7,374 bases of DNA, from the NCBI GenBank assembly GCA_947165115.1, contig CAMUZD010000079.1, positions 1 through 7,374 of the forward strand. The letters run 5' to 3'. Below are positions 5,523 through 7,374 of this stretch, one piece after another (the first letter of the stretch is position 1; every line of letters begins with the position of its first letter). Below the pieces are notes generated by a model. The model did not search any database and was not told the DNA's origin. It worked only from the letters and a program-made list of their open reading frames with translations. The DNA comes from an uncultured Clostridia bacterium. GTDB lineage: Bacteria > Bacillota > Clostridia > Oscillospirales > Acutalibacteraceae. A program made the translations under genes and the position numbers.

Positions 5523-5551
5523 AAAAAAATCCGGCCCGCTGAGCGGACCGG
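5523..5551 (-). terminator. Terminator of the second paralogous anchored-protein gene
   Basis: Read leftward, CCGGTCCGC-TCA-GCGGGCCGG forms a 9-bp stem (one G-T pair), followed by ATTTTTTT. It starts about 20 bp after the stop codon at 5571-5573, the same distance as in paralogue 1. The stem shares the core GTCCGC/GCGGACC with that terminator but differs in loop and flanks. Confidence 0.9.
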
Positions 5552-5561
5552 AAATTGTCTG

Positions 5562-5780
5562 TTGTTTTACTTACGCAACCTTTTTCTTGGTGCAGACATA
5601 AGCAGCAGCGGCAGCTACGGAAACAGCTGCGAATGCTACGATGCCGAGTGAGGAGGAACCGGTGTCAGCTGTTGCAGCAGCTTCGGTCTCTTCGACGACG
5701 GTCTCTTTGTTGCCTGCATAGAGATCCTTGATCTTCTGCTTGAGAGAAGTGATAAGGTTGTGGATGGTGGTAAGGATATC
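5562..5780 (-). repeat. 219-bp exact duplicate, copy B (3' end of second paralogue)
   Basis: This is the partner of 4566-4784, identical at all 219 positions, including silent codon positions and a few untranslated bases. Divergence resumes abruptly at 5781. Confidence 0.95.
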
Positions 5781-6152
5781 ACCAACGATGGGAAGAGAAG
5801 CAATCTTTGCTTCAAGGTCGCTGATAGCGCCTGCAACGTCTGCCTGGGAAGCAGCGCCGATGCCGATGTTGTTGATGAAGTCGATAAGACGGATGATGAT
5901 ATCTTCGATAGCATCCCACCAGTCGGCATGGGTATCGAATACAGCGATAAGAGCATCAATGATGTCGGTAGCGGTCATATCAAAGAATGAACCCTTGTCG
6001 ATCATGAGGCCGCCATTGTCCTCTTCTTCAGCAGCAGCGGTAGTAGTGGTGGTGTCATCAGCAACGGGAGTGGTGTCATCCTCAGCAAAAGCAAGAGCCA
6101 TGCAGGAGAACGCCATTACGAGTGCAAGTAAAACTGAAAGTACCTTTTTCAT
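5571..6152 (-). CDS. Exported, C-terminally anchored protein of unknown function (paralogue 2)
   Basis: This 193-residue protein is a tandem paralogue of the gene at 4575 and belongs to no family I recognise. The signal peptide MKKVLSVLLALVMAFSCMALAFA (cleavage after residue 23) is followed by a low-complexity Thr/Ala/Asp/Glu segment (DDTTPVADDTTTTTAAAEEE). That segment takes the place of the zinc-finger-like part of paralogue 1. The shared helical domain follows (SFFDMTATDIIDALI...WWDAIEDIIIRLIDFI...ASQADVAGAISDLEAKIA). The last 70 residues are identical in both proteins: DILTTIHNLITSLKQK, an acidic linker, ADTGSSS, a hydrophobic segment and KKK. The ATG at 6152-6150 has AAAGGA about 10 nt upstream; the in-frame TTG at 6161 is too close to it. 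With its own promoter and terminator it is a single-gene transcription unit. A surface role is inferred from the export and anchor signals. Confidence 0.88.
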   Translation of the reverse strand: MKKVLSVLLALVMAFSCMALAFAEDDTTPVADDTTTTTAAAEEEDNGGLMIDKGSFFDMTATDIIDALIAVFDTHADWWDAIEDIIIRLIDFINNIGIGAASQADVAGAISDLEAKIASLPIVGDILTTIHNLITSLKQKIKDLYAGNKETVVEETEAAATADTGSSSLGIVAFAAVSVAAAAAYVCTKKKVA

Positions 6153-6199
6153 TGGAACCAAATCCTTTCTTTAATGGGTTTCGTAAAACTTACGCGGTA

Positions 6200-6252
6200 A
6201 TATTATCACAGAAAGTAACATTTGTCAATACTTTTTGTAACATTTTTGTAAC
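6200..6252 (-). promoter_or_regulatory. Promoter of paralogue 2 with phased GTTAC repeats
   Basis: Read leftward: TTGACA (6228-6223), a 17-bp spacer, and extended -10 TGATAATAT (TAATAT at 6205-6200). Three exact GTTAC repeats lie at 6252-6248, 6241-6237 and 6219-6215, spaced 11 and 22 bp. The last falls inside the spacer. Positions match the promoter at 5244-5295 almost base for base, including a conserved TTCAAACG block just upstream. Confidence 0.87.
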
Positions 6253-6273
6253 CGTTTGAAATCTGCATATAAT

Positions 6274-6312
6274 AAAACCGCCCGTTTTCCTTATATAATA
6301 AGGGCGCGGGCG
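6274..6312 (-). terminator. Probable terminator of asnA
   Basis: Read leftward, CGCCCG and CCTTAT pair with ATAAGG and CGGGCG around a TAT loop, with an internal loop (CGC opposite AAAA), followed by GTTTTATTATAT. It lies about 30 bp past the asnA stop and before the paralogue 2 promoter. The short T-run and interrupted stem make it less certain than the other terminators here. Confidence 0.65.
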
Positions 6313-6340
6313 ATATAATATTAGCTATATAAACGCATTC

Positions 6341-7354
6341 TTACAGCAGCTCGATGCCGTTTGCCTTGCATTCCTCTATCATGCCCTCGGGCCAGATGCT
6401 CGCCTGGACCTCGCCGATATGCGCCTTATGGAGGAAGAACATGCAGATTCTGCTCTGGCCGATGCCGCCGCCTATGGAATAGGGCAGTTTGCCGTTCAGG
6501 AGCGCCTTGTGGAAGGGCAGTTCTGCTCTCTCGGGGCAGCCCCTGATTTCGAGCTGTTTCACGAGCGATTCCTCATCGACTCTGATGCCCATTGACGAGA
6601 GTTCAAACGCTATGTCGAGCACCGGATAATAGACAACTATATCGCCGTTGAGCTCCCAGTCGTCGTAGTCGGGGGCTCTGCCGTCGTGAATCTGGCCGCT
6701 CTTGAGCGCGCCGCCGATTTTCTCGATGAAGACCGCCTTCTTTTCGCGGGCAATCTTATTCTCCCTCTCCTTCGGGGTAAGATCGGGATACATATCCTCG
6801 AGTTCCTGGGTGGTGATGAACGAAATCCTGTCGGGCAGGAAATCGCGCTGAACGAAAGCGTAGTCATCCGCAATATATCTCTCGGTGTGTCTGAGCGCCC
6901 TGTAAATCGCGCGGACCGTGTGATGGAGCGTTTCCTGAGTCCTGTCTTCCTTTGCGATATGCTTCTCCCAGTCCCACTGATCGACGAAAATCGAGTGAAT
7001 ATTGTCGGTATCCTCGTCGCGGCGGATGGCGTTCATATCGGTATAGAGGCCCTCGCCGATGCCGAAGCCGTATTGGCCGAGCGCCATTCTTTTCCACTTA
7101 GCGAGCGAGTGAACTATCTCGAAATCCCCGCCGTCAATATCCTTGACGTCGAAGCGCACCGGTCTTTCAACCCCGTTGAGCGTATCGTTTATGCCCGAAT
7201 TCTTCTGCACAAAGAGCGGGGCGGAAACGCGGGTCAGATTGAGCTGAATCGCGAGATCCCTCTCAAAGAAATCCTTGACCTTTTTGATTGCGTGCTGTGT
7301 CTGTCTGGGCGTGAGCTCGGATTTGTAGCCTTCGGGAATCTGAAGTTTATACAT
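6341..7354 (-). CDS. asnA: Aspartate-ammonia ligase (asparagine synthetase A)
   Basis: This 337-residue cytoplasmic enzyme makes asparagine from aspartate, ammonia and ATP (releasing AMP and pyrophosphate). It has a class II aminoacyl-tRNA synthetase-like fold. The whole length matches the family (E. coli AsnA is 330 residues). Recognisable conserved stretches are TRVSAPLFV (residues 41-49), VHSLAKWKR (81-89), EGLYTDMNAIRRDE (101-114), then HSIFVDQWDWEK, ELNGDIVVYYP and GGGIGQSR (295-302) near the C-terminus, the last probably part of the ATP site. The ATG at 7354-7352 has a strong AGGAGGTG ribosome binding site (7367-7360) about 6 nt upstream. Any promoter or T-box leader would lie beyond the window. 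No truncation or missing motif is seen. The gene ends before a probable terminator and is not evidently linked in function to the secreted proteins downstream. Confidence 0.98.
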   Translation of the reverse strand: MYKLQIPEGYKSELTPRQTQHAIKKVKDFFERDLAIQLNLTRVSAPLFVQKNSGINDTLNGVERPVRFDVKDIDGGDFEIVHSLAKWKRMALGQYGFGIGEGLYTDMNAIRRDEDTDNIHSIFVDQWDWEKHIAKEDRTQETLHHTVRAIYRALRHTERYIADDYAFVQRDFLPDRISFITTQELEDMYPDLTPKERENKIAREKKAVFIEKIGGALKSGQIHDGRAPDYDDWELNGDIVVYYPVLDIAFELSSMGIRVDEESLVKQLEIRGCPERAELPFHKALLNGKLPYSIGGGIGQSRICMFFLHKAHIGEVQASIWPEGMIEECKANGIELL

Positions 7355-7374
7355 TCCGGCACCTCCTGTTTCCG

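Overview
The window looks like a piece of chromosome from a low-to-mid-GC Gram-positive anaerobe of the class Clostridia, probably a gut member of the Oscillospirales. This rests on consensus AGGAGG-type ribosome binding sites, TTGACA/TATAAT-type promoters, short MKK-type signal peptides, U-tailed hairpin terminators, and a dispersed repeat (TTGTCATCCTGAG...CTCAGAATGAC) of a type I recall from such genomes. No rRNA or other taxonomic marker is present, so the assignment is an inference.

Positions 1-2061, minus strand: a phage packaging module in the order small terminase subunit, large terminase subunit, portal protein (cut by the window edge). The genes are tightly coupled: terS and terL overlap by 20 bp, and 10 bp separate terL from portal. 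TerL keeps every expected ATPase and nuclease motif, so this is not an obviously decayed remnant. No integrase or attachment site is visible between terS and the host-like genes to its right.

Positions 2062-4045, plus strand: a divergent intergenic region with an unexplained terminator-like hairpin and a probable promoter, then two exported proteins. The first is a secreted calcineurin-like metallophosphoesterase. The second is a small protein of unknown function with a beta-rich middle. Both end in a similar Phe-rich amphipathic helix.

Positions 4046-4574: no gene. This stretch holds two terminators for the rightward genes, one copy of the dispersed repeat, a GC-rich block that can fold as a three-way junction, and the terminator of the next minus-strand gene.

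Positions 4575-6260, minus strand: two tandem paralogous genes for small exported, C-terminally anchored proteins of no family I recognise. Each has its own near-consensus promoter preceded and overlapped by phased GTTAC repeats, its own terminator, and a copy of the dispersed repeat downstream. The whole cassette appears to have been duplicated. The last 219 bp of the two copies (3' coding part plus start of the 3' UTR) are identical at every base, although the rest has diverged, which points to gene conversion.

Positions 6341-7354, minus strand: asnA, ammonia-dependent aspartate-ammonia ligase (asparagine synthetase A), complete, with a strong ribosome binding site and a probable terminator. 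It is a housekeeping gene with no evident functional link to its neighbours.

The best candidates for undescribed biology are the co-regulated, gene-converting pair of anchored proteins and the shared C-terminal Phe-rich helix of the two rightward exported proteins.
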